A DNA stretch of 64,000 nt. It comes from Verrucosispora sp. NA02020. Its GTDB lineage: Bacteria > Actinomycetota > Actinomycetes > Mycobacteriales > Micromonosporaceae. The translations under genes and the position numbers were made by a program. The notes under the pieces were generated by a model. It did not search any database and had not been told where the DNA came from. It saw only the letters and a list, made by a program, of their open reading frames with translations. Where the stretch lies: the NCBI RefSeq assembly GCF_013364215.1, contig NZ_CP054923.1:3596001-3660000 (forward strand). Reading direction: 5' to 3'. Shown here one piece after another: positions 45,306-54,327 of this stretch (position 1 is the stretch's first letter; each line of letters opens with the position of its first letter).

Positions 45306-45551
45306 ATGGGGATCACCATCGGGATCGTGGCCTGGGTCCTTGTGCCCGTACTAGCTCTTGTTGCCCGCGTCGTCATCGTGTTGATAGCTCTTCGCGGCAC
45401 GAAGCCGAGCGAGCGCCCGGCAATCCTGCGGGCCCTGGCAGTTCTCCTGCCCTTGACTGGGCATACCGTTCCGAGGGACAACCACCGTGTCGAAGGGGGC
45501 GTCCGCACCCCTCGAAGCGGGGGGTGTCCCGGTCCCGACCAGGTCTCGTAG
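45306..45551 (+). CDS. Small membrane protein under the Mn2+ riboswitch
   Basis: 81 residues from ATG 45306 (GGGAG eight bases before). The N-terminal hydrophobic stretch is GIVAWVLVPVLALVARVVIVLIAL, followed by RGTKPSERPAILRALAVLL; the last ~30 residues are polar and may not be conserved. It is not a recognisable TerC, MntP or UPF0016 protein, the usual partners of this riboswitch. A role in manganese handling is inferred only from the leader. Confidence 0.55.
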   Translation: MGITIGIVAWVLVPVLALVARVVIVLIALRGTKPSERPAILRALAVLLPLTGHTVPRDNHRVEGGVRTPRSGGCPGPDQVS

Positions 45552-45586
45552 GGTGCGCTCACACGTACCTGGAGGAGTTGGGCTCG

Positions 45587-46675
45587 ATGGGATCGAAGCG
45601 CAGGCGGGCCCGGGTGGGGCTGACGGCGGCGGCGGTGGCTGTCGTCGTACTCGGTGTCGGCATCGGCGCCGCCGGCGCGAGCGGCCGACAGCCCTGGTGG
45701 GGCCTCGGGCAGCAGGCCACGCCCACGCCCACGCCGAGCGTGACCCCGAGCGACGCCCCGACCTCCGATGCGTCGTCGGCCCTGGGCGCGCCGGTGAGCG
45801 CCGGGCCGACCACGGCGGCGCCGTCGGCGAGTACGTCCCCGAGCGTGCCCGCGACCACGCCGTCGCCCTCGCGTACCCCGTCGGCCTCCGGCAGCCCGGC
45901 CGCGTCCGCCCCGGCGACGACGACGCCGGCAAGTACCGGCAGCACTGCCGCGACGTGGGCGCCGCCGCCCGCCGATGCCGGGTTCGACTACCAGATCGGC
46001 GGGGTGTACGCGCCGCCGTCCGGCGTCACCGTGGTCAGCCGCGACCTGGAGGCGTCGCCGGCCGCCGGGCTGTACAACATCTGTTACGTCAACGCCTTCC
46101 AGGCGCAGCCGGGCGCGGAGTCGTGGTGGAAGACCAACCACCCGGACCTGCTGCTGCGGGACGCGCAGGGCAACCTCGTGGTCGACGAGGACTGGAACGA
46201 GCTGATGCTGGACTTCTCGACCGCCGCCAAGCGGACCGCGTTGACCACGATCGTGGGCGGGTGGATCGACCGGTGCGCCAGCAAGGGGTTCAAGGCGATC
46301 GAGCCGGACAACCTGGATTCGTTCACCCGGTCCAAGGGGCTGCTGACCGAGTCGCAGGCGGTCGCGTACGCGGCGTCGCTGAGCGCGTACGCGCACGGTA
46401 AGGGGTTGGCCGTGGCGCAGAAGAACCTCGCGGAGCTGAGCACCTCGAACGCCCGCAAGGCCGGGTTCGACTTCGCCGTCGCCGAGGAGTGCGGCACGTG
46501 GAACGAGTGTGACGCGTACACCCGCACCTACGGCGCCAACGTGATCGTGATCGAGTACACCGAGAGCGGCTTCACCAAGGCGTGCGGGTCGCACGGCAGT
46601 CGGCTCTCGATCGTGCTGCGCGACCTCGCCGTGTCGGCACCCGGTTCCCGCACGTACGTCCGCAAGGCGTGCTGA
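45587..46675 (+). CDS. Secreted GH114-type endo-alpha-1,4-polygalactosaminidase family protein
   Basis: 362 residues from ATG 45587 (TGGAGGAG upstream; earlier in-frame codons read through the riboswitch region). N-terminal RRR plus hydrophobic signal segment, a long Ser/Thr/Pro/Ala linker (residues ~45-125), then a GH114 (beta/alpha)8 domain: CYVNAFQAQPG, AIEPDNLDSF (catalytic acid region), AVAQKN, FAVAEECGTW. Predicted to cut galactosamine-rich polysaccharide outside the cell. Confidence 0.85.
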   Translation: MGSKRRRARVGLTAAAVAVVVLGVGIGAAGASGRQPWWGLGQQATPTPTPSVTPSDAPTSDASSALGAPVSAGPTTAAPSASTSPSVPATTPSPSRTPSASGSPAASAPATTTPASTGSTAATWAPPPADAGFDYQIGGVYAPPSGVTVVSRDLEASPAAGLYNICYVNAFQAQPGAESWWKTNHPDLLLRDAQGNLVVDEDWNELMLDFSTAAKRTALTTIVGGWIDRCASKGFKAIEPDNLDSFTRSKGLLTESQAVAYAASLSAYAHGKGLAVAQKNLAELSTSNARKAGFDFAVAEECGTWNECDAYTRTYGANVIVIEYTESGFTKACGSHGSRLSIVLRDLAVSAPGSRTYVRKAC

Positions 46676-46684
46676 GCGGGCTCC

Positions 46685-47170
46685 TCAGCTTCCGGCCACC
46701 ACCTGGATGACGCTCTCGCCACCGACCGCGTGCCCCTGGTCGGCCATGGAGCTGATCAGGTTGTAGTAGCCGGGGCCGGCGTCCGGGGCGATCGCGATGG
46801 TGCTGACCGGCCGCCGGTCGGGCGCGTCGGCGGGGCGTACCGGCTCGGCCGGGTAGGTGACCAGCCTGGGGACGGTGAGCGTGCCCATCGCGTGCGCGGT
46901 GAGCTGCTCGACCGACTCGAACGGGCCGATCAGGTGGGCGGTCAGCTCGACGCCGGGCCCGGGAGTCGGCGTGACCGGCGGGTCGTCGGGCGACTCGACG
47001 ATCCAGTTCAGGGTGAAGGTCTGCCCCGGCTGGTACAGCTTCTCGACGTCGGCGGCCTCACAGCAGGAGTAGGTGACCGTCGACGCCACGACCTCCTCCA
47101 CCGGGCTGACGACGCACGCGGCCAGCAGCGGAAGCAGGAGGGCCAGCGGCCACGCGCGGTAAGCCTTCAT
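46685..47170 (-). CDS. Lipoprotein of unknown function
   Basis: 161 residues from ATG 47170. Signal with lipobox LLAAC near residue 19. The mature part looks like a single beta-sandwich (LYQPGQTFTLNWIVESP, AGPGYYNLISSM), similar in style to secreted calcium-binding-like domains, with a CC pair (YSCCEAADV). No family assigned. Confidence 0.7.
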   Translation of the reverse strand: MKAYRAWPLALLLPLLAACVVSPVEEVVASTVTYSCCEAADVEKLYQPGQTFTLNWIVESPDDPPVTPTPGPGVELTAHLIGPFESVEQLTAHAMGTLTVPRLVTYPAEPVRPADAPDRRPVSTIAIAPDAGPGYYNLISSMADQGHAVGGESVIQVVAGS

Positions 47171-47298
47171 GCGCCGGATCGTATGCCCCGGTCGCAACCC
47201 CTGACCTCGACGTTCGTACCCGAAGCGGTGGCGAGCCCGGCTCTGCCGCCGCCGGGGTCGGCGGCGGCCTGCCGTCGTCGTCTGTGGTGCTGGTCGGG

Positions 47299-48525
47299 TC
47301 AGCCGTTGTCGATCAGGCCGGCGATCTCGTTGTAGATCAGGTGCGCCTTCGCGCCCTGGTTGGAGGGGCAGCCGCCGAGGTGGTGCAGGGCGATCACCCG
47401 GTGGCTGCTGTTCAGCACCGGCGAGCCGGAGTTGCCGCCGGAGGTGTCGCAGCTGTAGCTGATGTTCCAGGTGTTGTAGTTCGCGTTCCGGACGGTGCAG
47501 CGTGCGCCGTTCTGGGCGTCCTCGAAGATGGACAGGCGCTTCGGGCTGCCGTCCCCGTGGCCGGGGATGTACATCTGGGTGCCGGTGGTGGTGGCGGTCG
47601 TCGCCAGGTAGAGCGTGCCGAAGCCCTGGATGGCCGCGAAGTTGTTCACCGAGAACAGGGCGTAGTCGAGCTGGTTGGAACCGCCGCTGCTGACCCGGTA
47701 GAGCGTGGCGCCGCTGACCTTGGTGCCGGCGCCGGGGTTGGCACCGCCGCAGGTGCCGCACTGGTAGTTGAACTGCATCTCGCTGCCGCTGACCGCCGAC
47801 TGCGTCGAGAAGCAGTGCTTGTTGGTCAGCATCCGGTTGGTGTTGCCGACCCGCCAGGTGGTGCACATGCCGCCGCCGCTGATCAGCAGGCGGGCCACGG
47901 CGTTGCCCCGGGCGAACTCGGTCGGGTGGCTGTTCTGGTAGCAGACCACGTCGCGGCGGGCGTCGGTGCTGCACACGGACTGGGTGGAGAAGTTGTGCGC
48001 GGCGATCTCGGTGCGGTCGTAGCCGCGCCAGAACCGGTCGATGGTGGCGGCGCTGCTCCGGGTGGCGCGGGTGCTGTGCAGCGTCACCACCGCGGTGTCG
48101 CCCTCGACGGACATGGCCCAGAAGCCCGGCCGCCCGTCGGTGGTGTAGTCCGCGCCGGTCGCCCGGTTCAGGTGCCGGTCGTACCGGTAGCTCTCCCGGC
48201 CGTCGGGGCTGGAGACGGTGACGTACTCGCCGGGGCCGAGTCGCAGCGAGGCGAAGTGCACCTTGACGTAGGTGGCGCCGGGGTGGTGGATGACCTGGGT
48301 CCGGCCGTCACGGGCGTACGACAGCGCGCTGTCGACGGTGCGCAGCTCGCCGACGGTCGTCACGCCCTCGGCCACGAACTGGTCGGACTCGGGGGCGCGC
48401 TCGGACTGCGGCGCGAGAGGTGGCGCCGAGTACGCCTCGGCGGGTGCCGACAGCAGGCTCAGCCCGAGCGTGCAGGCGCTGAGCATGACCGCCAGCGTGC
48501 GCAGACGGCGCGGGGCGTGTGTCAT
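47299..48525 (-). CDS. Secreted trypsin-like (S1) serine protease
   Basis: 408 residues; ATG 48525 behind GGGAGGAG. The signal peptide ends near residue 31 (PAEA). A ~150-residue N-terminal pro/beta region precedes the protease domain with His in LTNKHCF, Asp in LDYALFSV and Ser in GNSGSPVL, plus several Cys pairs. Resembles the lysyl-endopeptidase-like bacterial S1 group. Confidence 0.88.
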   Translation of the reverse strand: MTHAPRRLRTLAVMLSACTLGLSLLSAPAEAYSAPPLAPQSERAPESDQFVAEGVTTVGELRTVDSALSYARDGRTQVIHHPGATYVKVHFASLRLGPGEYVTVSSPDGRESYRYDRHLNRATGADYTTDGRPGFWAMSVEGDTAVVTLHSTRATRSSAATIDRFWRGYDRTEIAAHNFSTQSVCSTDARRDVVCYQNSHPTEFARGNAVARLLISGGGMCTTWRVGNTNRMLTNKHCFSTQSAVSGSEMQFNYQCGTCGGANPGAGTKVSGATLYRVSSGGSNQLDYALFSVNNFAAIQGFGTLYLATTATTTGTQMYIPGHGDGSPKRLSIFEDAQNGARCTVRNANYNTWNISYSCDTSGGNSGSPVLNSSHRVIALHHLGGCPSNQGAKAHLIYNEIAGLIDNG

Positions 48526-48636
48526 CGTCGCTCCTCCCAGGAGACCGGAACCTTAACGATTGCTCAGTCTTCATACACGAGCTGCGGCAACACATGCAAG
48601 GTCGTCAATATCTTCTCGATGTCGACGGGCGCGTCG

Positions 48637-49350
48637 TCAGACCGTCCCGGACAGGTAGTCCTTCCGTCGCTGCGGCGGGAACTTCTCGATCGCGTACCGC
48701 AGCATGACCCTCGGCATCGCCCGGTAGTGGCGGGCCAGGAACTCCTCCTCCGCCGCCGCGTCCCGGTTGCCCACCTCGCGCAGCATCCATCCGACCGCCT
48801 TGTGCACCAGGTCGTGCGGGTCGCGCAGGAGTCGCTCGGCGAGCCGGAACGTCCACGCGAAGTCGTCGGCCTTGATGAACGCGAGAGTGGCCATCACGGC
48901 GATCCGCCGGTCCCAGACCAGGGGTGATCCGGCCAGCCGGTCCAGGACGTCGCGGTCCTTGTCGAGCAGCCAGGGCCCGAGGACGTACGGCGCGCAGGAG
49001 TCCACCAGGTCCCAGTTGTTCAGGTGGCCGGTGTGCGTCAGGACCAGCTCGACGATCCGACCGCGTTCCGGCTCGTCGGCCCCGCCGAACTTGCGCACCA
49101 GGATGAAGATCGCGGTCAGCCGCTCCTCGTGCACGTCGCTGCTGAGCAGCGTGGCGGTGTCGGCCAGGGCGAGTCCGCGCCAGTGCCGACCGGCGACCCG
49201 GCGCTGCTGCGGCACGGTGACCCCGATGGCGCGGTCGCCCTCGCCGTACCCACCCGGGAACATCTGGAGGTACCGGCTCACGCCGGCGGCGCGGGCCGGG
49301 TCGGCGAGTTGGGCGAGGTCGTGCCGGACGTCGGCGGCGGTGGTGGCCAT
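48637..49350 (-). CDS. AlkD-like DNA alkylation repair protein
   Basis: 237 residues from ATG 49350. HEAT-like repeat DNA glycosylase of the AlkD family: MFPGGYGEGDRAIGVTVPQQR near the N-terminus, HLNNWDLVDSCAP, WDRRIAVMAT, VHKAVGWMLREVG and the C-terminal MPRVMLRYAIEKFP. Removes N3/N7-alkylated purines in this family. Confidence 0.88.
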   Translation of the reverse strand: MATTAADVRHDLAQLADPARAAGVSRYLQMFPGGYGEGDRAIGVTVPQQRRVAGRHWRGLALADTATLLSSDVHEERLTAIFILVRKFGGADEPERGRIVELVLTHTGHLNNWDLVDSCAPYVLGPWLLDKDRDVLDRLAGSPLVWDRRIAVMATLAFIKADDFAWTFRLAERLLRDPHDLVHKAVGWMLREVGNRDAAAEEEFLARHYRAMPRVMLRYAIEKFPPQRRKDYLSGTV

Positions 49351-49756
49351 GACTCGGCAACCTACCGCGAGCGGTGTCCGGTGTGGTCGTGGCGCGTGGT
49401 CGTGGCGCGGCGACGTTTCGAATCCGTCACGCAGTTCTGTCGGGCGTTGCGGGAAAGTGCTGGGTAGGTGAATTCCAAGAATGCGTCGCCCTGTGACGTC
49501 CACCATGTTGACAGTTTCCGGTGGCGCTCGATTCGCGTCGCTTCACGAGTCGATTCACGTCCTCCGTTTCGGCAGTGACCTCGCTATTCACGTCGGTGTG
49601 CCGGAATGGGATCACACGTGGTTCTGGATCATTGTTGGCCGACGCTGTCCGAACGGTATTGTCGCTGACACTTTCCGGTAACCCCGCACCTCGGCGGATT
49701 CGCTAACTTCAGCGTCGCCCGGCAGGGGGCCGGGAAAGTAATCGGGGAGAGGGCGC
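49351..49756. other. Intergenic stretch, 406 bp
   Basis: Noticeably less GC-rich than its surroundings and divergent-promoter-like (between AlkD and the TAP peptidase). It contains a partial direct repeat (CGATTCACGTCC near 49550, CTATTCACGTCGG near 49583). No gene, RNA or clear operator found. Confidence 0.4.
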
Positions 49757-51343
49757 ATGCGCAGAAAACTGATCCGGCAATTACTCGCCGGTATCGCGGT
49801 GGGGGCGGCGCTGGTGCCGGTCGTGGTGTCGCCGGCCTCGGCGGCACCCGTGTCGCAGGTGCAGTCGTCGCAGGTGCGGTGGGAGCCCTGTGAGCAGGAT
49901 GGCACTGCCCTGTGTGGCACGCTCGACGTGCCGGTGAACTGGGCCGATCCGTCCGGACCGACGATCGAGTTGGCGCTGGCCAAACGGCCGGCGACCGACC
50001 CTGAGGCGCGGCGCGGATCGCTGCTGGTGAACCCGGGTGGTCCGGGTGGGTCGGGCGTGGACTCCGCGTTGTGGGCGACCTACGGCGACGAATTGCGTCG
50101 TCATTTCGACATCATCGGTTTCGACCCGCGTGGAGTGGCCCGCAGTGCGCCTGTCATGTGCGCGGTCGACAAGATCTCGGCGTTGCCGGCGGGCGCCATC
50201 CGGACGTCCACCGACTTTACCCGAATGGTCACCGCGAGTCGGGCGCTGGCCGACGACTGCCGCTCCCGGAGCGGGCCGGTATTCGATCACGTGAACACGC
50301 TCCAGGTGATCCGGGACATCGACGCGATCCGGGTCGCCGTGGGTGACCCGCAGTTGAATTTCCTCGGAATGTCGTACGGCACGCTGATGGCCCAGCAGTA
50401 CGCCGAACTGTTCCCCACCCGGGTACGCGCCATCGTCGCCGACAGCACCATGGACCACAGCCTGGACGCCCGGGGTTTCGCGGTCACCCAGGCGGTCACC
50501 GGGCAGGACTCGTTCAACGAGTTCGTGGCCGGCTGCTCCCGGTTGCCCCAGTGCGCGCTGCACGGGCGGGACATCCGTGCATTCTGGCGGCGGCTGCTCG
50601 ACCGTGCCGGACGGGGTGAACTGCCGGACCCGGACGACCACAGCTACAAGATCACCAAGCGGGATCTGGTCAACTTCGTGCTGGGCAACGTGAACTACCA
50701 GCCGTACTGGCTCGACATCGCCGCCGAACTGGAGCGGGTCGACGCCGGCCGTCCCTGGGGCGTACCGGCGGCCCGCCAGTCGACCGAGGAGCAGCCGCCG
50801 ACCGTGGTGCCCTTCGCGTACCAGGCGGTGCTCTGCGAGGACTGGAACCTCGGAGCGCAGAACATCGGGCAGTGGCGGTCGATCGTCGACGCGGCCCAGC
50901 TCGCCTCGCCGGACCTGCCGGACCTTCCCCGGGCGGCCATCGGTGCCATCTGCCTCGGCTGGCCCAGCACGGCGGACAACCCACAGCGGCCGGTCGCCCC
51001 GACCAACCAGGCCAAGCTCCTCTTCGTCAACTCGTTGCACGACCCGGCGACCGGCTACAACTGGGCGCTCGGTGCCACCGCACAGTTCGGTGACCACGCC
51101 GAGTTGCTCACCTACGAGGGCTGGGGGCACATCGTCTACGGCCGGGTGGCCTGCGCCGACGAGGCGATCGAGGCGTACCTGATCGACCTCGTGGTGCCGG
51201 CGGACGGTACGCGGTGCGCGGCAGCACCGCCGCCGGGCACCGAGTCCGACCAGGCCCGGGGCCGGTCTGCGGGTCCGTCAGCCGAGGTACCGCCCCTGGC
51301 GCCGCTGCGCGGCACACCGGCGCTGCCGACCTGGCTCTTCTGA
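49757..51343 (+). CDS. Secreted TAP-like alpha/beta hydrolase (tripeptidyl aminopeptidase type)
   Basis: 528 residues; ATG 49757 with GGGGAGAGGG upstream. Signal peptide to about residue 30 (SPASAAP). Alpha/beta hydrolase with VNPGGPGGSG oxyanion region, nucleophile elbow GMSYGT, and His in GWGHIVYG in the C-terminal TAP-like domain. Family members remove N-terminal tripeptides from extracellular proteins. A palindromic repeat follows directly. Confidence 0.88.
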   Translation: MRRKLIRQLLAGIAVGAALVPVVVSPASAAPVSQVQSSQVRWEPCEQDGTALCGTLDVPVNWADPSGPTIELALAKRPATDPEARRGSLLVNPGGPGGSGVDSALWATYGDELRRHFDIIGFDPRGVARSAPVMCAVDKISALPAGAIRTSTDFTRMVTASRALADDCRSRSGPVFDHVNTLQVIRDIDAIRVAVGDPQLNFLGMSYGTLMAQQYAELFPTRVRAIVADSTMDHSLDARGFAVTQAVTGQDSFNEFVAGCSRLPQCALHGRDIRAFWRRLLDRAGRGELPDPDDHSYKITKRDLVNFVLGNVNYQPYWLDIAAELERVDAGRPWGVPAARQSTEEQPPTVVPFAYQAVLCEDWNLGAQNIGQWRSIVDAAQLASPDLPDLPRAAIGAICLGWPSTADNPQRPVAPTNQAKLLFVNSLHDPATGYNWALGATAQFGDHAELLTYEGWGHIVYGRVACADEAIEAYLIDLVVPADGTRCAAAPPPGTESDQARGRSAGPSAEVPPLAPLRGTPALPTWLF

Positions 51344-51344
51344 C

Positions 51345-51402
51345 GCAAGGAAGGGTCCCCTGCTAACGCCTCGTGCATAGCAGGGGACCCCTCCTAACAT
51401 CC
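51345..51402. repeat. Intergenic palindromic repeat, copy 2
   Basis: AAGGAAGGGTCCCCTGCTA, a loop ACGCCTCGTGCA, then TAGCAGGGGACCCCTCCTA. Placed between the TAP hydrolase stop and the convergent zinc-finger gene. Confidence 0.8.
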
Positions 51403-51403
51403 G

Positions 51404-51754
51404 TCAGCGGTGCAGGTGCCGCCGCCAGTCGAGGGGGACCCGGTCGGTGGGGCCGGGCACGCCCTGGTCGAGAGGGCGGTGAGCGGGGGCGGCAAGTTCC
51501 GGACCCTGCTCGTACATCGTCTCCGCGGTGTAGTCCCAGAACCATGCCTCGCCCGGCTCGTAACTGCGGACGACATTGTGGCCGGTTGCGGCGGCGTGGG
51601 CGCTGGCGTGCTGGCTCGGCGACGAGTCGCAGCAGCCGACCTGCCCGCACCGGGCGCAGCGCCGCAGGTGGACCCACCAACCCGGTGGGTCCGCGGCCTC
51701 GCAGTCGGCGCATCCCGGGCCGCTGGGTGGGACCGAGGGGTCGATGCCGTCCAT
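51404..51754 (-). CDS. UBP-type zinc finger protein
   Basis: 116 residues from ATG 51754. Cys/His pattern of ZnF_UBP: CADCEA, WWVHLRRCARCGQVGCCD, HASAHAAATGHNVVRS, and EAWFWDYTAETMY. Small actinobacterial UBP fingers are common and of unknown role; ubiquitin is absent from these bacteria. Confidence 0.85.
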   Translation of the reverse strand: MDGIDPSVPPSGPGCADCEAADPPGWWVHLRRCARCGQVGCCDSSPSQHASAHAAATGHNVVRSYEPGEAWFWDYTAETMYEQGPELAAPAHRPLDQGVPGPTDRVPLDWRRHLHR

Positions 51755-51789
51755 GGGTTTCCTCCGTGAGAAGTGTCGGGTGCGGCGGG

Positions 51790-52443
51790 TCAGGCCCGGC
51801 TCGTGGCCAGATGCGGGACGTCGCGCAGGCTGAGCGCGACGGGCGGCGGCAGGGGGCCGTCGCCGGCGAAGGCCGTCAGCAGGTACGCGACGAGCCGCCG
51901 GGAGGCGGCCAGCGCCGCGTCGGCGGTGTTGGCGACGATGCCGCCGTTGGCCATGAGCAGCAGGACGAGGTCGTCCTCGCTGAAGTCGGGGCGCAGCCGC
52001 CCGGCGGCCTTGGCCCGTCGGGCCAGTTCGGCGAACCCCCGCAGGCCGCGTTCGCGTTCCCGGTCGAGGTCGACGGCACGGGGCAGCGACGCGACGACGG
52101 CCGCGCTGAATCCCCGGTCGACGGCCTGCATGGCGCACACCTTCTCGACCAGGGTGCAGAAGCCGCGCCACGGGTCGGGGTCGGCCAGGGCCTCGTCGAC
52201 CACCGACACGCAGGCCGCGAACTGGTCGGCGAAGACCTCGGCGACCAGCGACTCCTTGGTGGGGAACCGACGGTAGAGCGTGGCGACGCCGACCCCGGCA
52301 CGGCGGGCGATCGCGGCCATCGGCACGTCGAGCCCGCGTTCGGCGAACAGTGCGCGGGCGACCTCGACGATCCGGTCGCGGTTCTGTCGTGCGTCGGCGC
52401 GCAGCCCGACCGTGGTCGGCATCCGAGAGGCGCTCCCACTCAT
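51790..52443 (-). CDS. TetR-family regulator
   Basis: 217 residues from ATG 52443 (GTG 52452 is an alternative). HTH: VPMAAIARRAGVGVATLYRRFPTKE. A dyad AAGCGGA/TCCGCTT (52461-52482) lies in the 77-bp gap to the divergent gene at 52521, a candidate operator. Confidence 0.87.
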   Translation of the reverse strand: MSGSASRMPTTVGLRADARQNRDRIVEVARALFAERGLDVPMAAIARRAGVGVATLYRRFPTKESLVAEVFADQFAACVSVVDEALADPDPWRGFCTLVEKVCAMQAVDRGFSAAVVASLPRAVDLDRERERGLRGFAELARRAKAAGRLRPDFSEDDLVLLLMANGGIVANTADAALAASRRLVAYLLTAFAGDGPLPPPVALSLRDVPHLATSRA

Positions 52444-52460
52444 CCTTCTCACTTTAGCCT

Positions 52461-52482
52461 AAGCGGATGGTGCTCTCCGCTT
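52461..52482. promoter_or_regulatory. Candidate TetR operator
   Basis: AAGCGGA-N8-TCCGCTT, perfect 7-bp arms, in the divergent promoter region. Confidence 0.5.
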
Positions 52483-52520
52483 GAGCTGTTAGTTTGGCGG
52501 GCACCGAGATCGCTGGAGGT

Positions 52521-52877
52521 ATGGTGCGCTACCGAATTGCCCTGCCCGTCAGAACCGTGGCGCGGGTGAACGCCTGTGCGCTGACCCTGCGCTCCTCGCG
52601 CCGATGGGGTCGCCTGGTCGGCAGGTATCTGACCGTCATGACGTACACCGGACGTCGTTCGGGACGCACCTTCAGCACCCCGGTGGGATACCGGCGTACC
52701 GGCGACACGGTGACGATCCCGGTGGGCCTCGCCGACGCCAAGAAGTGGTGGCGCAACTTCCTCGGTGAGGGCGGCCCGATCACGCTGAACCTGGACGGCG
52801 TGGACCGCACCGGCCACGCGGTCGCCCGACGCGACGGGAAGGGCCGGGTCACCGTCACCGTCCGCCTCGACGGCTGA
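52521..52877 (+). CDS. Deazaflavin-dependent nitroreductase-like protein
   Basis: 118 residues; ATG 52521 (GGAGG immediately before; GTG 52524 is possible). The split-barrel-like sequence LTVMTYTGRRSGRTFSTPVG, KKWWRNFLGEGG and ITLNLDG fits the Ddn/DUF385 F420H2-dependent reductase family. Expressed opposite a TetR. Confidence 0.65.
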   Translation: MVRYRIALPVRTVARVNACALTLRSSRRWGRLVGRYLTVMTYTGRRSGRTFSTPVGYRRTGDTVTIPVGLADAKKWWRNFLGEGGPITLNLDGVDRTGHAVARRDGKGRVTVTVRLDG

Positions 52878-52930
52878 CCCCGACCGATCGCGACCGCCGG
52901 ACCTCGCCCCGCGCCGCCCGGCGGCCGGAG

Positions 52931-52987
52931 ATGTTAGGAAGGGTCCCCTGCTATACGCGAGGCGTTAGCAGGGGGCCCTTCCTTACA
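52931..52987. repeat. Intergenic palindromic repeat, copy 3 (inverted orientation)
   Basis: ATGTTAGGAAGGGTCCCC then TGCTATACGCGAGGCGTTAG and CAGGGGGCCCTTCCTTACA. It matches the other two copies when read on the minus strand. Between convergent genes, so a likely bidirectional terminator. Confidence 0.8.
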
Positions 52988-54230
52988 CCCGGTCCAGGAA
53001 GGCGGCCAGGCCGTCCAGGACCCGGGTGACGTCGCTGTCGTCGTTGTACGGGGCCAGGCCGAGCCGGAGCGCGTGCTCGTCGTCCAGGCCGAGGCGACGG
53101 AACGGCTCGTACGCGTAGAAGGAGCCCGCCGGGGCCAGGACGTCGTGGTCGAGCAGGAAGCGGTAGGCGTCGCGGGTCTTGCGGCCGGGCAGCGTGACCA
53201 GCAGCGTCGGGGTGCGGTCGGCGGCCCGGGAGTGGACCACCACGTCCGATCCCAGGTCCGCCAGTCCCTCCTCGATCCGCTGCCGCAGGCGGGTCTCGTG
53301 CGCGTCGACGGCGTGCAGCGAGGCGCGCAGCCGCTCCCGCCGGGACGTGTTCGCCGGGTCGTCACCGGGGACGATGTCGGCGAGGAACTCGACGGCGGCG
53401 GTGGCACCGTCCAGCATCTCGTACGGCAGGGTGCCGAGTTCGAAGCGCTCGGGCACCACGTCGGTGGCCGGGATCAGCTTGTCCGGTCGCAGCGTCTCCA
53501 GCAGGGCCGGGTCGGCGGCGAGCACACCGCAGTGCGGTCCGAGGAACTTGTACGGGGAGCAGACGTAGAAGTCGGCACCGAGTGCCGGTACGTCGACGAA
53601 CTGGTGGGCGGCGTGGTGCACGCCGTCGACGAAGACCAGTGCGCCGACCGCGTGCGCGGCGTCGGCGATCGCCCGGACGTCGGGTCGGGTGCCGAGCAGG
53701 TTCGACGCGCCCGTGACGGCGACCAGGCGGGTCCGCTCGGTGATGGCGGCGGCCACCGAGGCGGGGTCGAGTTCGGCGGTGGTCGGGTCGAGGTCGATCC
53801 AGCGCACCTCGGCACCGGCCCGTTCGGCGGCCAGCACCCACGGTCGGACGTTGGCGTCGTGGTCGAGGCGGGTCACCACCACCTCGTCACCGGGACCCCA
53901 GTCCCGGGCGAGCGTCCGGGAGAAGTCGAAGGTCAGCTGGGTGGCGCTGCGTCCGTACACGATCCCGGCGGCGGGTACGCCCAGCAGGTCGGCGTAGGCG
54001 AGCCGGAACGCGCCGACGGCGGCGTCCGCGTTGGTCTCCGACAGTGCGCCGGTGCCCCGGTTGGAGATCGGGGCCGTCATCGTGGCGGCGACGGCGTCGG
54101 CGACCGACCGGGGCGTCTGGGTGCCGCCCGGGCCGTCGAAGTGCGCGATGCCCGAGGCCAGCGAGGGGAAGTGGGCACGGAGCGCGGCGACGTCGAATCC
54201 GGTCGGTCCGGCGGATGCGGGGGAGGTCAT
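52983..54230 (-). CDS. Aminotransferase class V, cysteine-desulfurase-like
   Basis: 415 residues from ATG 54230 (AGGAG upstream). PLP-binding Lys in YVCSPYKFLGPHCG, FVDGVHHAAH, NVRPWVLAAERAG. It belongs to the actinobacterial cysteine desulfurase-like family; no SUF partner genes are adjacent, so the function (desulfurase, selenocysteine lyase or other) is open. Confidence 0.82.
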   Translation of the reverse strand: MTSPASAGPTGFDVAALRAHFPSLASGIAHFDGPGGTQTPRSVADAVAATMTAPISNRGTGALSETNADAAVGAFRLAYADLLGVPAAGIVYGRSATQLTFDFSRTLARDWGPGDEVVVTRLDHDANVRPWVLAAERAGAEVRWIDLDPTTAELDPASVAAAITERTRLVAVTGASNLLGTRPDVRAIADAAHAVGALVFVDGVHHAAHQFVDVPALGADFYVCSPYKFLGPHCGVLAADPALLETLRPDKLIPATDVVPERFELGTLPYEMLDGATAAVEFLADIVPGDDPANTSRRERLRASLHAVDAHETRLRQRIEEGLADLGSDVVVHSRAADRTPTLLVTLPGRKTRDAYRFLLDHDVLAPAGSFYAYEPFRRLGLDDEHALRLGLAPYNDDSDVTRVLDGLAAFLDRV

Positions 54231-54327
54231 CTCGGTCTCCTGGCGGTCGAGCGGGTGGTCCGGCGCCGGTGCGGGGCGTGGCGCCTGCAACATAGTGCAG
54301 GCCGGTGGAGTTCGGCAGGATGGGCAC

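Noticed and set aside
45089..45586. Longer N-terminus for the GH114 protein
   Set aside because: It would be translated from the riboswitch region; a strong ribosome site and signal peptide start at 45587.
47284..48927. 547-codon plus-strand frame opposite the S1 protease
   Set aside because: Gly/Val/Arg-rich shadow; the protease on the other strand has an intact catalytic triad and signal peptide.
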